From NCBI GenBank assembly GCA_011009095.1, contig VTPC01004674.1:62001-126000 (forward strand): a stretch of 64,000 nucleotides of DNA. Reading direction: 5' to 3'. Under the pieces are notes generated by a model. It searched no databases, was not told the DNA's origin, and saw nothing but the letters and a program-made list of their open reading frames with translations. Below, piece by piece: positions 20,684 to 33,180 of this stretch (positions are counted from its first letter, which is position 1; the number at the start of each line of letters is the position of its first letter). A program made the position numbers and the translations under genes. The stretch is from Ignelater luminosus (taxonomy: Eukaryota; Arthropoda; Insecta; Coleoptera; Elateridae).

Positions 20684-23600
20684 TTACGCATTTGCAACAA
20701 CACCACCAACTGCTCCTTCAGTATTTTCAGTTTCATCAACTATCCATTCTGCATAACCTCTATTGACCAATTCTCCATTTAGGAAAACAACCCGCTGAAA
20801 AAGTAAACAATTATAGTAGCTACTTGAACTTCTTTATTATATAATTAATAATAAACCTAACCTAAAAAAAGTTATCTTTAAAATCAAGGTTTAATGTTGC
20901 TGGACTCTTTTTACCAGACATTCTGGTTTTTCAATCCTACTAAAAATCAAATTTTCAAAACAGTAAAAGTTCCTTATTCATAAGTAAAAATTAACCGCAG
21001 ACTGTACATAAAAGTTCACGGTCATCTTTATTCAGCATACTGTAAATATTGTGTTACTTAATTTTAAAAAGTCATTACTCAGTCGGCATGTAGCACATTG
21101 TGATGATTTATGCAGTAGGCTGTATTCCCATCTCAGTTCTGAATAAAACTTAACTAGTTGATATAGTTGGATTTTTGAGACTGTGCATACACATCACAAG
21201 GATTTATGACGTCACAATCTACTACGTTTGCATTATTCTTATAACATTATATAGGTATACAACCAAAGAATGAACAAGCGTCGATTTAAGCACGCAATAT
21301 GTACACAGTAAAATCATGAATAGAAACTAGAAAAATGAAAATTCCCAGCTTTTGATGGTTTTTGCCATTTTTTACGAGAAACGCATAAATTTTAACATAA
21401 AGGATTATTTTTACACTAAGATATTAATCGGTCTTGCAAATAAATCTAATCATAACGTGTATTATGATAGACAAAAAAATATTTTAATGCTTTTTGAAGG
21501 TTGGCACTACGAAATTAAAAGATGGAGGCATTGATGATGTGTATGCACGGTCTCGAAAATCCAACTATAAGTGTCCCGCTTTGTTCTTGCCTAGTTGCTT
21601 AATCAGTGTTAGTTACTACATAATTAATTCAAGTTATTACCTGCAATCCAGGTATTCTAGTAGGTTAGATCAATAAGGGCTTTTTCTGAGTTCAAAGTTT
21701 GTAATGTGAGTTACATGATTTTTTCACATTGTTTCAAGGTTTTTCATTCATAAATCTTGAACAGTAAGATACTTTGGTTTGCTGTCTGCAGTGAGGTTGT
21801 AGCTGAAGTCACAAGGAATAACTTTGCTGAATATATGAACTCAAAACACTTACTCCTTGGGTTTCAAAAACAATCTCAATGTGCATTACGACATTTATTT
21901 GCAATTGGTAGGGCATTGATGGGTTGCACTGTTTTTTGTTTAAAAAAAATGAACATTTGCATTTTTAGATTCTATACTTCAAAACAAATGCTCTGACATG
22001 CAACTCGCAATTAATAGCCAATTAAATCAAAGATCAATTGATTTCTGCAATTTCTTTTCTTCAACTGATACCATCTTATTGCGCTACCACTGTTTTAAAA
22101 CAGTCATTTCTCTGGTTTTTAGAAATCTGACAGTCAAGTTGGTTGGTTTCAGTGTAAAGTCAAGAAAGAGATTTTATCACAGGTAACTACAATGGTTCAA
22201 AGGTACATCGACAAAATTTGATTTTCCAAAATATATCTTAGTGTTCACAAGCTATGGATGAAAAACTTTGAGACAAGGTGAAAAAATCATGTAACTCATA
22301 TAATGAACTTTGAACTTAGAAAAAAATACTTATTTAAGCTAACCTAGCAGGATTCCTGGAGAAATAGACTGTGATTTTGGTCAGATATCTTCGATTTCCA
22401 CTGATAAATCCTATTTCAGAACCTTCACACCTCATCTTGAGGTGGTGTGTAATTAGTGGCTTGTAGTTTTTGTTACCATCACAATGTGTCAAATTGCACA
22501 AATTTTCTCAACAATTGACATTCTACAACACATTTTAAACCTTTTTATGATATTTTCAACTTTAGACAATTACACATAACATAACCTATAAAATGCATAC
22601 GAAAATTTTGCCACGAACAGAATTAATGCAATTTGTAGAAGGTATACAGTGAAGAGCATTGAAAAGAAACAGTATCAGTGCAGATATGCTTTGCTTGTAA
22701 TCATTAAATATGAACCTAACAGCAGCTCACTCTTAACACTTTAAACTTCTTTAGTAAATATGTGGCGAGGTTATTGTCAATCGATAAAGTTTCTGATTTT
22801 TTTAATTTTATTTGCTGGCTGTTCAATTTGATAATTAATGAGGTCTTACAGCCATATATTTGAAACAATTCGATTAAATACTATGTATGCTTCCTTATTA
22901 CCATGTTTCACTAACTAACTAACCATAAAATGAAACTCTATAATGGAAATAGGTTGTAGAAATTAATTTTTCACGTATGTGTTTGATATCATTTAAAGAT
23001 CTGCAGTCTTTTCATTTTCCAGTTTAAGATCCTACATTTGTATTTTGCACATGGAAGTTATATTGTCGATTACATAAATAAAATTAAAGCAAAACAATTC
23101 TTAGAAAAACCCCGAAAAAGTTAAGTGTAATAGAAAGTTTTTTGCATTTAAATTTCTGAATGGGACTAAAATATAATTTGTTTGGGTGGGCATCAAGGTT
23201 GGTGCAGTGAGTGTGCCCACCCAGTCCCCTCTGTAGTTACATCCTTGTATTTTGCATAAACACTGACTAATACAAATCTGTTATCTAGTCACATTCTAAA
23301 CACGTCCGAGCCGATACTGAAAGTGAGGTTAACTGTTTATAACTGTGTATATAATCAAGCTTGAAACCAATAGTTTTAGTTCATCACTGAAATATTTTTA
23401 AAATCATAAAAAATGTTTCAATTTCAAAACTGTTTTAATTTCAACAACAAAATGCAAAAAAATATATATAACTAGAAAATAATGTTAACTCACCTGAGGG
23501 GGAAGTACTACATAAATCAGTACTAAAGGAATTTCATCCTCTGTATAATTAACTATTTGTGTATAAATTATAGATCCTCTAGTAAGATCTGCTACTAATT

Positions 23601-26600
23601 TAAATGCATCTTCAGACCATTCCACTTCTTCTCCTAAAAAACAAAAATTATAATGAAAAAGAAAGCGAAATGATAAAATCAATTTTTACCTCCTTTTGGC
23701 CTAATATTTGATAGGTAACATTCTGAGGCTTGGAAAGGTAATAATAGGAAATCTGCTCGTATCTGTCTCAAATCAGAATTTTTAATATTAGCATAACCAC
23801 CATAATCTAAGAATTTAACGTATGACGTTTCTGTATCATTATCTGGTGATAATACTAATGCTCTGTACCATGCTCCAAGTGAATATGCAGCACAAATGGG
23901 ATTTTCTACAATAATATAGATTAATTTAAAAAATCGTAAAAAGTTAAAATTACCAAAGAAATAACCTACCTGGCATTGGATTTGGCAACATAGGTGAATT
24001 AGCATCTGCGTAACATGCATTCATAAAACCACTTAGAATGTTAAGATTGGGAAAAGTAGGGTGCGTTGGTTGTTGTAAGAATAAATGGTTTGGTGCAACC
24101 ATACAACTAACAATTGTATCATTATTAATACCTTCTACTAACCTTATCTGAAAAAATAAAAAGTAGAATCAGCTTGACAATATTTTCTTGCAAGAAAAGA
24201 ATCTACTTACACACACATGTTGAGAAATAAGAGGAACTGTAGTTACTGGATGAAGGAACGACACTTGCTCAAGTGTCAATTCGGGATATCGTTTTAAAGG
24301 GAATTTATTCCTAATTAATTCTAAAGCGTGATCTATTTCTGCTTGTGTACCTACGACAATAAATATTTATGTTCAGTAAACAATAATAATTCAATAACAA
24401 TTTATAAATAATAAAACTTACCTTCGATGGCACAAATCTTCAATGAATTAGTTTCAGGGTGCTTCTTAATTAAAATTTGTGCATGTGATTTAGTCTTGAT
24501 CTGTAAAATGCTGCTTCCATATTTACCTATTAGTTTACCAACAAGGTTTTGTGGAATTATAAATTGATATATGATAGGTAACACTACATCGCCTGATATT
24601 GAACCATCTCCTGCTGGTGTACGCGATGGAGGAGTGGCTACTTCACTACAACCCTTACCACTATCGCTTGAACCCTGTAGAGTAAAAGAATAAATTACTA
24701 ATAATGTTAGCATAGTAGTAACAATATTGTGTTACGCAACAATTTTGCAAATGAGAGTATCCGAGACATACACAAAGGTGTATTCACTCATTATTTCCTG
24801 ACGAGTTCATAACATTAACTGCAATCTAGAGATACAATAGTAAATGCTCATAAGTATTTTGGGATATCAAAATATCATAAAATTCTATTGTCAAGTGGTA
24901 AAAAAGAGAAAGTTAGTTGTTTAGTTTGGAGATCAATTTATTAAGATCAAATATCTCTGTGACAAGTAAAAAAAAAAGAATAAAAAAGAAGGTAAATGCA
25001 GAATGACAGGGAATTATATAAACAACATGGAAAAATAACTTTGCGATTGCTTTTTGTTTCACTACAAAGATACACCACAGACTTGCTCTGTTTGATTCTG
25101 ATAGCTTTGAATGTTTTTTTCATGATACAAGTTTACACATAGTTATCCCTTTGTTTTTAGATGTTATTAAACGGAACTTATCTTTTCTGTTGTGCTTAAT
25201 TACGACACTAATCTTGTACAACACTAATGCATTTTTATTAAATGGAGGTTTTCTGTTAAGAGAAATTTAGTAAAATCAAAGTATGTTTTTAAGAAATTCC
25301 ATTGAACAAAGGTATGAGTAAGTAATAATCAACAGAATTGTTTAGAAAATGAAATAATGTCTTCGAAAAATAAATTTGAAAATAGTGCAGAAGAATTCTC
25401 TTGCCATATAGAAATATATTTAATTACTTCAGTTTACAACACTGATGTTACCAGTGATAAAGTTAAGTATAAACAGTTGTTGTTTTCCATGTTCAGTTCA
25501 CTTATATTATTAAAACATCATACTTAAACATTTCCGAAATACCTTTGGCTACTATAATTAATTAGCAGTCACGAATTAAAAGTTACAAACTTTCCAAAAA
25601 TAGGAATTTCAAACAAGTAACAGAGGTTATGTTTACAAAACATTGAAATGTTATTTTAGATGTTACCAAGTGGCAAACAATATGCAACTGTGGTGGGGGT
25701 AGAGATTAGTTATAGTGACATCATAGTCTAGTGGGAAATAAGAATAACTCTTTAATGTTTTTCCAGTGAATTACTGAAAACAAGTTTCAGAAAAATTAGG
25801 AAGGTTTTATGAAAGTTGTCACTTTTTGTACGGTGAAAAGTACCTACTCACGGTGTTTTAGGAAATTTGTTCTGAACGATCGGGTTTCAACACGATTATA
25901 ACCTAAGCATTCGTTAATTCGACACGGTTTACTACCCAGCATTTGAAAAACTACAGAACTGTAACCAGGGTGCTTATCCAGTCAGTTTAAAGTAACCTTG
26001 GTCGATGTAGTACTAAATTGTAACGTTTGTGAGGTTAGAAAGTTCAAGATTCAAAAACATCAAGGAATTTATGCACGTAATTGTTTCAGCATGGATTAAA
26101 AACAAAAGATTGTAGCTATTGCTGCTGGTTTCCTTTTCTCTGGCGACTCTGAAAATGATGGAGAGAATATTATCGTTGTTGCTCATCAATTTAAAAAATG
26201 AGAAAACATAAAAACTGTTTGGAAAATGTGGGTATCACTCTATTAACCTGCTGATGTTAGATGAGCTGGGTATATTACCAGGTGGATTTCCGAAAACGCC
26301 TTAAGTGACTGAGAAATTCGAATTTGTTACAGTAGGTGTGATCTTTTCACCTTAGGAAAAGTGACAGTTGAAGTGAAAAAGTCTTCACATTGGAAAAATG
26401 CAATTTTGTAACAGTGAAAGTTGGTCACAGCAGAGTTCAACAGAAACAAAATCAAAACCAAAATAACCCTATCATGTTTACATCATTAGAATCGTGACAA
26501 CAAGAGCTATTCAAAACAATTTTCAATTGTTTTTCCGCCTATTTAAAAAATGAGGCTGATGATGGTTACTTGAAACCAAAACGTTGTACAGGAATTTTGC

Positions 26601-28591
26601 TAGCGTATTTTAATAGAGAACAAAAAGTGGCAATGGAAAAGTGGTTTTAGTTTTCCAATATCTCTTCAAATAAAGGAAAGAAAAAATAATAACAAAAATC
26701 GAGAAATCTTTTTTTTTAAATATCTCTAAAACTATCCAAGACATCTAGATTTTGCAAAAGCCAACAAAAAGGTCCTATAAATAGCCAAATTTCATCCCAG
26801 TTAATTGATCCTGTATTTCTTACTGTTTCCAAGATCCCCATGCTGTGCATCCTTAACCTGGGACACATTGTTTATGGAAATCACAGTATGCTCTAGTTAA
26901 TTTCTTTCAACTAACTTCATACATCCATTCATGTGTTTGATGATTTCAGTCTACTTCTACTTTGCATTATCATCTAATACTATAATGAATAAGGTTTTGG
27001 TGGTTTTGTTGACGCCTGAACAGACATCAATGGCAACATCAACAAAACAATAGCAGATATTTTCTAGGTAGAGAATTTAATTTTCAAGAATATGAAATCA
27101 AACAAACAAGTTAGAAACTGATAGTATGTGTAAACAGTTATAGGTTAGATTGATAGATCATTCTAATTTACCTTTACAAATGAATGTCTTTGTCTCGAAA
27201 TGACCATACTGGTACTACTTTCAATATCAAGGCATACTAGAAATCCCAGAACTGTCAGGTCAAAATAATGTATAATGGAGGATTTATTTATTTAGTTGGG
27301 AAACTTCCTGCATTACTGCAATGGGTCAGTCTGTGTTTGCATCTGCTCTTCTGGATCAACAACAATTTATATAAATCTCGAACTACTTCAGAAAGTCTAT
27401 AAATGTTTTTTTAGAAATAATCAGTTGTTGTTTAGTGGTGTCTCAATGGTTTGACCAGTGAGGTCATAGCTTACTTGACCATACATTTTTTAGACAACCA
27501 TATGTAAAGTATCAATCAATTTGAAATAAAAAGATTATCGATGTGTGTCATATACACGACAAAATGAAATTAAATAGCACTAGTACCAAAAGTAAGTATT
27601 TGGAACCAATCATGGAATTTAAATTATTATTTTATCACATCAAAAACAATCTGAATAAAAATATAAAAATAAAAAGGCTACTCACTTCACTATGACTATC
27701 AGAAATGCTGCTTAATGAGGGACTTGCTAACATAACATCCGCTGGACTGTGATTAGCTGAATCACGTTCACTACTTTGTCTTTGAATATCATGTTCATTT
27801 GCTGCTGCACTAGTCGTAACTTCAGTTTTCTTCTCTTGTGGCGAACAAGCTTCTTTCGTATCTATTTTTAGAGAACTGATCTTCTTCTCTATAGAACCAA
27901 CAGTTACAACATCTTTTTGAGCCATTTCAGTCTTATTATTAGCACTATTATTGTTTGTTCGTCTACTATTATTATTATTTATGCTGTTATTGTTATTATT
28001 ATTTGCTGATGGCGATTTGATTGGTGTCTTGTTTTCAGCTTTTCTACTACTCTTATCTTCTTTCCTTACACTTCCCGTTTTTCTAGGGGAAGCTTTTTGT
28101 AACGTAATTCTTTGATTACTTTCTTTCTTAGGTGTGTTACCTGTAATTTTTAAATTTGGTTTCTGCGGAGCAGGCGATTTTGGCTGCGAATTTGACTTTG
28201 CAGCGTCTTTTCTTTTACTGTAAAATTCTACAGAATTTTTCATTGATTTGATTTTCTCTATTTCCAAATCCAGGTCTTCGTCTGATATTATAATCTGGCT
28301 TGATTTTGCCGATTTAAGTTCTGGTGGAAATATGATATCGATGGGAGCAGAATCGACTCCCGATAATGAACGCGAAAACGTCTTTGGCGAAGACGACGAA
28401 ACAGGCTTGTCTGAAGCCTCGGCTTCACGTAATTCTTGATCAAGACTCTTTTCCACTTGATCAGTTGGCTCTATTCGCCCAGGGTCACTTCGTGCTTCTA
28501 CTCTTTTTCTTTTGAACCACAAATAACTGAGTAAAACTGCAATTGGTAACGTAGTCCACACTAACAAGTGACGAGAATGAGACGGCGCCAT
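20684..28591 (-). CDS. Akap1: A-kinase anchor protein 1-like mitochondrial KH-Tudor protein, seven coding exons, complete
   Basis: AKAP1 proteins sit on the mitochondrial outer membrane and tether PKA and mRNAs. Exons in transcription order: 28591-27686, 24674-24422, 24350-24211, 24147-23970, 23905-23690, 23633-23494 and 20794-20684. Boundaries are GT-AG with consistent phases, giving 647 aa. Features: N-terminal hydrophobic anchor (about 9-26) followed by basic KRKR, as in outer-membrane signal anchors; a long low-complexity linker (27-320) with an Asn-rich run near 200-225; a KH domain (about 330-400) with GKYG loop at 352-355; and a Tudor domain (about 440-565) with AWYRA and FLDYGGY segments, extended to 611. 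One KH plus one Tudor fits AKAP1 better than Papi/TDRKH, which has two KH domains. I could not identify a classical PKA RII-binding helix in the linker. The start is the only N-terminal Met giving the anchor. Intron 1 (27685-24675) is the longest except intron 6 (23493-20795), which holds a foldback repeat. Confidence 0.93.
21161..21569. repeat. Inverted repeat in Akap1 intron 6
   Basis: The 35-base arm 21161-21195 (ATATAGTTGGATTTTTGAGA and on) recurs inverted at 21536-21569 with about three differences. The spacer is 340 bases. Probably an old MITE or the outer part of the adjacent foldback. Confidence 0.65.
21647..22360. repeat. Foldback repeat with about 110-bp arms in Akap1 intron 6
   Basis: 21647-21758 and 22248-22360 are imperfect inverted copies. 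Shared blocks include GAGTTACATGATTTTTTCAC and TAGGTTAG. The total span is about 710 bases. Target duplications were not resolved. A near-palindrome CACACCTCA/TTGAGGTG lies just outside, near 22425-22450. Confidence 0.7.
23184..23222. repeat. GC-rich hairpin
   Basis: GGGTGGGCA (23184-23192) pairs perfectly with TGCCCACCC (23214-23222) across a 21-base loop. It stands out in AT-rich intron DNA and may be the end of a MITE. Confidence 0.5.
24675..27685 (-). other. Akap1 intron 1
   Basis: A three-kilobase intron between the linker exon and the KH exon. It contains a weak hammerhead-like motif (26556-26582) and a terminal fragment of a TA-type element near 26813-26870. No coding exon was recognised in it. 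Confidence 0.7.
26556..26586 (+). ncRNA. Degenerate hammerhead-like motif
   Basis: CTGATGA (26556-26562) is followed by TGGTT-ACTTGA-AACCA, a five-pair stem, and then AAACGTTG, where a functional core would have GAAAC. The G-to-A change in the core predicts loss of activity. The pattern resembles hammerheads in Penelope-like elements. Confidence 0.3.
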
Positions 28592-28635
28592 ATCTTAGGA
28601 GATCCACGATTGAATCCTTTACAAGTAACGCGCTC
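28592..28635 (-). promoter_or_regulatory. 5'UTR portion of the first Akap1 coding exon
   Basis: On the - strand an acceptor (TTTTGTTACAG, AG at 28637-28636) lies 44 bases before the Akap1 ATG. The translation start is therefore in the second or a later exon, and a separate non-coding first exon should exist upstream. Confidence 0.5.
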
Positions 28636-31440
28636 CTGTAACAAAATTAGAAAAATATTAGTAAATTATATTTTTTCTTAATATACTATGCGTATGTGTG
28701 AAGTTTGTTTAGAGAAAACATTAAAACTCATCCTACTGTCAACAAAACGCAAGGGCCATTAGCTTAACACACGTGAATATATTGGTCTTTAAAAATAGAT
28801 CAAGGAATAGGAAGACGACAGACACGACGCAATTCGCCCACTCATTTTGTGTTTTTTCTTAATAGAATGTAGAGCATAATTCTTTTATTGTTTTCTTGGT
28901 TATTTATACGTTTTCAGACGGATTTATCATACTTTAATAGGATTTGTTAAATCTATTTAGTAAACTCTTTTGAGTCCGTTTATATTTTAAAAGATTTTTT
29001 TATCAAGATTTATTATTACGCAAGCGAAGATACCTTCATTTTAAAGTGTTATCAATTGATGAGATTATGCTAACTTGATAAGACAAAACTGCATCACACA
29101 AATATCTTAAAATAAAAAATCGAGAAAATGATGTTAACCTAAAAATTAAAAAACTTAAGAAAGGCATATCGAGGACTGATATAGGAAGCGGGATGCGGAA
29201 ACGGTTATAGAAATTAATTTATAACAAATTTTCTGTTCATTTTTGTTGACTTTAAACACCAAGTCAAAAATAAAGAAATTTGCTACACCAGAAAACGCAT
29301 GGTTTGTAAACACATGTTTTGCCAATTTTGGCACCCATTCAGCAAAAATAGCTGCTGGATTCTTCTTTGCGTGATGGACCGTTTCCGAGTGAACACGAAT
29401 TGTTAGGTTTTTGCACAACATGATTGATGTTGATAAGTTAATAACTAGTAAGTAAACCATTAAATATTGATTACATTTCATAAAGTGGCAAACTGTTTAA
29501 ACTGCTCCGCGACACACAGAAGTGGGAGAAATGCTACTATATGATTTTATTTAACTTTCTGAAGAAGACGTAATAACGAAACTAATAATAATTAGAACTT
29601 GAACAGAATACACCAACAAGGTGACTATGCGTGGTCATTTTGTACTAATTCAGAGTCTAAGTGGGAAGAATGAAACCACCATATTAACCAATAAAGCGAA
29701 AGGTATGAAAAAAGCTACTGAGGTGTTAGGTACGCAACTAGGAAAAAAAAATTACCCAAAAAAGCGCATTAAGGGAGATAATAGCAACAAACACTGAAAA
29801 AGCATAATCTGTCGACTGAATCAACATGGTTCCAAATAGAGGTCATAAGAAAAAAGTCCAGAAAACTGTTTTGAAAAGCTAGTAACCGTTAGGTGTTGGA
29901 ATATTTTTCCACAATACTCGGGAGCAGACAATAGTTTAATCAAATCAAACAACTAAACAAACAAACATGAAAGAAATGGAATGAAATCGATTTAGAAATG
30001 AAAAAAGGAAAAATTTTACGATGTCTATAGACAGTCGTCAATACCTCTTGAAGGTTTATGTAATTGTTAAGACAATATATAAACTATTTAATTACCTCTT
30101 TGTTTCACAGTTTTTTGTTTCCAATAATAGCATACGCGTACCGTAAACACTTTAATTATTAACTCGCATTTACACTATACGCAAAAAGTAACTAACCTTT
30201 TTACAAGATTCAAACTCAAAATGGCCGACTATAAATAAACAAGCAACGATCAATAACAAACAAGGCAAAACGTGACCACCACAAGCTTTGATAATTGCAA
30301 AATGTAAAATAAAATTTATGAAAACACACAAAATTTATCTCGAGTTCAACATTTTGATAGGCAGTTTATTGCTCAATTAGATGGCCAAGTGAAAGATAAT
30401 AAAAATACAGAACAGGATTTAAAAATGTTTTTGATAACGAAATTAAAAACATCAATTTGTGACAAATAAGCAAAAAACATTAATTAAGTTTCTCGCAAAT
30501 TTACTAATTAACTTCTCATTTCAATTTAAGAATACATAATTACTGCCCTACATCTGTTAACATCTGACTAACATGCATCTTCAAAAGAATTCCAGTAGTA
30601 AAATAGTTAATAGCAAGAACAGCAATACTTATAATAGTAATGATACACTTTCCAATTAATTTTGTAAAATGTCAAGAGAGCATGGCAGCAATTGCAATAA
30701 GGAAATTACGAAAATGGAAAGGAAATAAATGCCTCCGTGTATAATAGTAGAATTTACCCTACTTTACATTTTGAATAGCAGTTTAAATAGGGAGGCCAGC
30801 TCTAATTATAAACCACTTCTAGAAATACCAGTAAATTTAACCTAAAAACCATTTAGAAAATGAAAAGAAAATAAGACAAATGAATAAAACGTACCATTGT
30901 TTTGTACAAACAAGAGAGAAAAAAATTCGTTTATTTTATGTAATAATAATAAAAGAATAAGATACGTGGTAAATACTGTTTATAAACGAATTAAATTTTA
31001 AGGAAACCTTTTACTACACGGTTGTGTAAAGTTAGAGATAAAATTCGCTAAAGAGAAGGAAGGGTAAATACACGAGTTGTAGCAGATCAAGTTAGAGTAT
31101 GACACACTCGAGTAAATTAATTAGCTCTCTACAAACTTATCACGTCTCTGATTACTACAATCATGTTTGAAGTATCTAAAGGTGATAAAATGTGATACAA
31201 GTTGTTTACACTCATAAATACGAGGTCTCTACAGAAAGTACTAAAAGATTTCTCAAATAATTTAAAAAAAGTGACCGTTATTTAGATTTTGAGAATTCAA
31301 TCTTTTTTTTCTTAATACTGAGAACGCATATCAATAATTTATCGTTTACCAAGATCAGAAAAAAACTAAACTGGGTCATTAGAAAGTATTAAAAGTAAGC
31401 TATTCAATGATACCAAAATCTTGTAGGCATCCTACTAATA
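28636..31440. other. Upstream region of Akap1, no gene
   Basis: It should contain the Akap1 promoter and first exon (candidate at 30197-30240). No protein family was recognised on either strand. Confidence 0.45.
30197..30240 (-). promoter_or_regulatory. Candidate non-coding first exon and promoter of Akap1
   Basis: On the - strand a consensus donor AAG|GTTAGT (GT at 30196-30195) follows a short stretch containing GCCATTTTGAG, similar to the YY1-type element common near 5' ends of housekeeping genes. Splicing to 28635 would give a 1.6-kb first intron. This is position and motif evidence only. Confidence 0.22.
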
Positions 31441-31900
31441 CAGTGATACCCCGCATTTACGCGATAAGTGGGACCGAGCGATAACCGCGTAAATTGAATT
31501 CGCGTAATGCGGGGTACAATTTTGAATATAAATGCATACAAATTATGTTTAATTGGGACCCGAGACTAAAAAAAAACAATAATTTAGAAGAAAAATGAGT
31601 AATAAAATCTTAGATAATACAACAAATTATATTATTATGAATTGCAAAAGCATAAACCGAAGTTATTTTGACGTAGAAGGCTTCATAAAATCTAACAAAG
31701 TCCTTTGACGGATCAAAGATTTTTTTCTTCTCATGCAAAATTTCCTCGTTGGAGTCGATGTTTTCCAAAATTTGTAAACCTTTTTCAACTGAACTGAGGC
31801 CTTCTGTCAACAAACGACGAATCGACGAGAAGATTTAAAAAACGCGTAAATGCAAATTCGCGCAAATCGGGGTAGCGTAAGTCGGCGTATTACTGCACTG
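31441..31900 (-). mobile_element. Tigger/pogo-like DNA element, internally decayed
   Basis: TA flanks both ends (31439-31440, 31901-31902). The left end CAGTGATACCCCGCATTTAC and the right end (inverted CAGTG...AATACGCCGACTTACGC) are imperfect terminal inverted repeats. A - strand frame at 31813-31610 reads LSSVEKGLQILENIDSNEE, resembling the C-terminal region of Tigger-type transposases. At 460 bp it is too short to be autonomous. Confidence 0.65.
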
Positions 31901-32808
31901 TATTCACGAAGAAACTCAATCGTTATGATTTAAGTTCAGATATTAAATCAGTTTGCTTTAGAAAGATACACTGTGCATGTTGTAGATGAATCGAAAAATT
32001 GGGCAGCTCGTAACTCCAACTCCAACTCCAACTGTTAAATCAGATTGTTGGTAGTTTCTTCTTACTCAGCAACTGCACTTGCATTACCCCATTCACTTAC
32101 AGTTCAACTATTTGAAGATCTTTGAGCACGGATTGGTTTGGGCGATTTCCACCATAACTGAAATGGAAATCACCAGGTTTTTGAAAGAGATCGACTATAA
32201 ATTTCTAGTTCTTCGATTTTTAGCGATATTTCACTGATAAAAAGTCAAAATCGCTAAGGATTGGATTCATTCTGCACTGAATAATATGAAAGCAATTCTT
32301 TACGAAGACCATTGATGTATTTACCGTCTTATTGCTTCATTGATGAAGCTTCAAATGTTTCTCAAAATAGTAGTAATAATCTCGACAAAAACGGGAATAC
32401 CTTGGTAAATAGAACAGAAAGCATTTTAGAATCTTGCTCTCGAGAAACATCTGCTATCAATCGACTTAGTGATTGCGATGTAACGAATTCAAGAAACAGT
32501 ATCAACTGATTCTTTTGATAGAATCCTTCCAAGCTACAACCAAACGCGATGTTGAATGGCAGTGTGACCAATGACCATACCTTCTCAACTTGCTCTTTTC
32601 AACGCTGACCGAAGTAGATAAGTCATTTTGTGACATCAAAAGCTGAAAGCAGATCATCGTTCCCATTTTACTAAAGTAAGAACGAGTTCTTTGCAGAAGA
32701 AAAAACAAACTTCACCGAGTTTCGTGATGAACTTTCTGAGTTTCAAGACAATACTCATTACCATGCTTACCTCTGTGTTTTTCTCACATTATCTCAATAA
32801 AATAAGGA

Positions 32809-33180
32809 TTGTATTCGATTACAGCATACAGAACAAGAGAAAAAGAGATTTTACCATATTTCAGTGATGATGAAGAGCTTATCTATTGTAACAACATTGC
32901 AAAGTTACTTCTAAACATGGGTTTATCTGAATGTAAACCTACTGATTGGCGACTCTTTATTGATAGCTGCAAAAGAAGTTTAAAATGTGTTGTATTGCAC
33001 AATAGAAACCGATATGCGTCCATCCCAATTGCTATTTCAACCAAACTAAAAGAAGAATAGGAGGATATTAGATTGGTTTTGCAAAAAATTAATTTCTAGG
33101 AACATCAATGGTCGATTTGCATCGATTTAAAAATGGTCAACTTCTTAATTGGCCAGCAAAGTGGATACACAAAAAATATC
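32809..33180 (+). pseudogene. Decayed transposon-associated protein of an uncharacterised arthropod family
   Basis: The + frame gives YFSDDEELIYCNNIAKLL, DWRLFIDSCKRSLKCVVLHN and NRYASIPIAISTKLKEE. After a stop and a changed frame comes ICIDLKMVNFLIGQQSGYTK. I recognise these blocks (WRLFIDSSKRSLKCVLLHNG; DLKMVNFLLGQQ-GYTK) from a multi-copy, functionally undescribed protein family in insects and other invertebrates that behaves like a transposon gene. Upstream + frames from about 32690 may belong to it. Stops and missing downstream parts show it is dead. Confidence 0.6.

Noticed and set aside
28248-28439. + strand frame inside the first Akap1 exon
   Set aside because: Antisense shadow of the Akap1 coding sequence.
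29560-29595. CTGAAGA followed by CGAAAC, considered as another hammerhead
   Set aside because: The interval cannot form a helix II, and the downstream hairpin does not place a UH cleavage site correctly.
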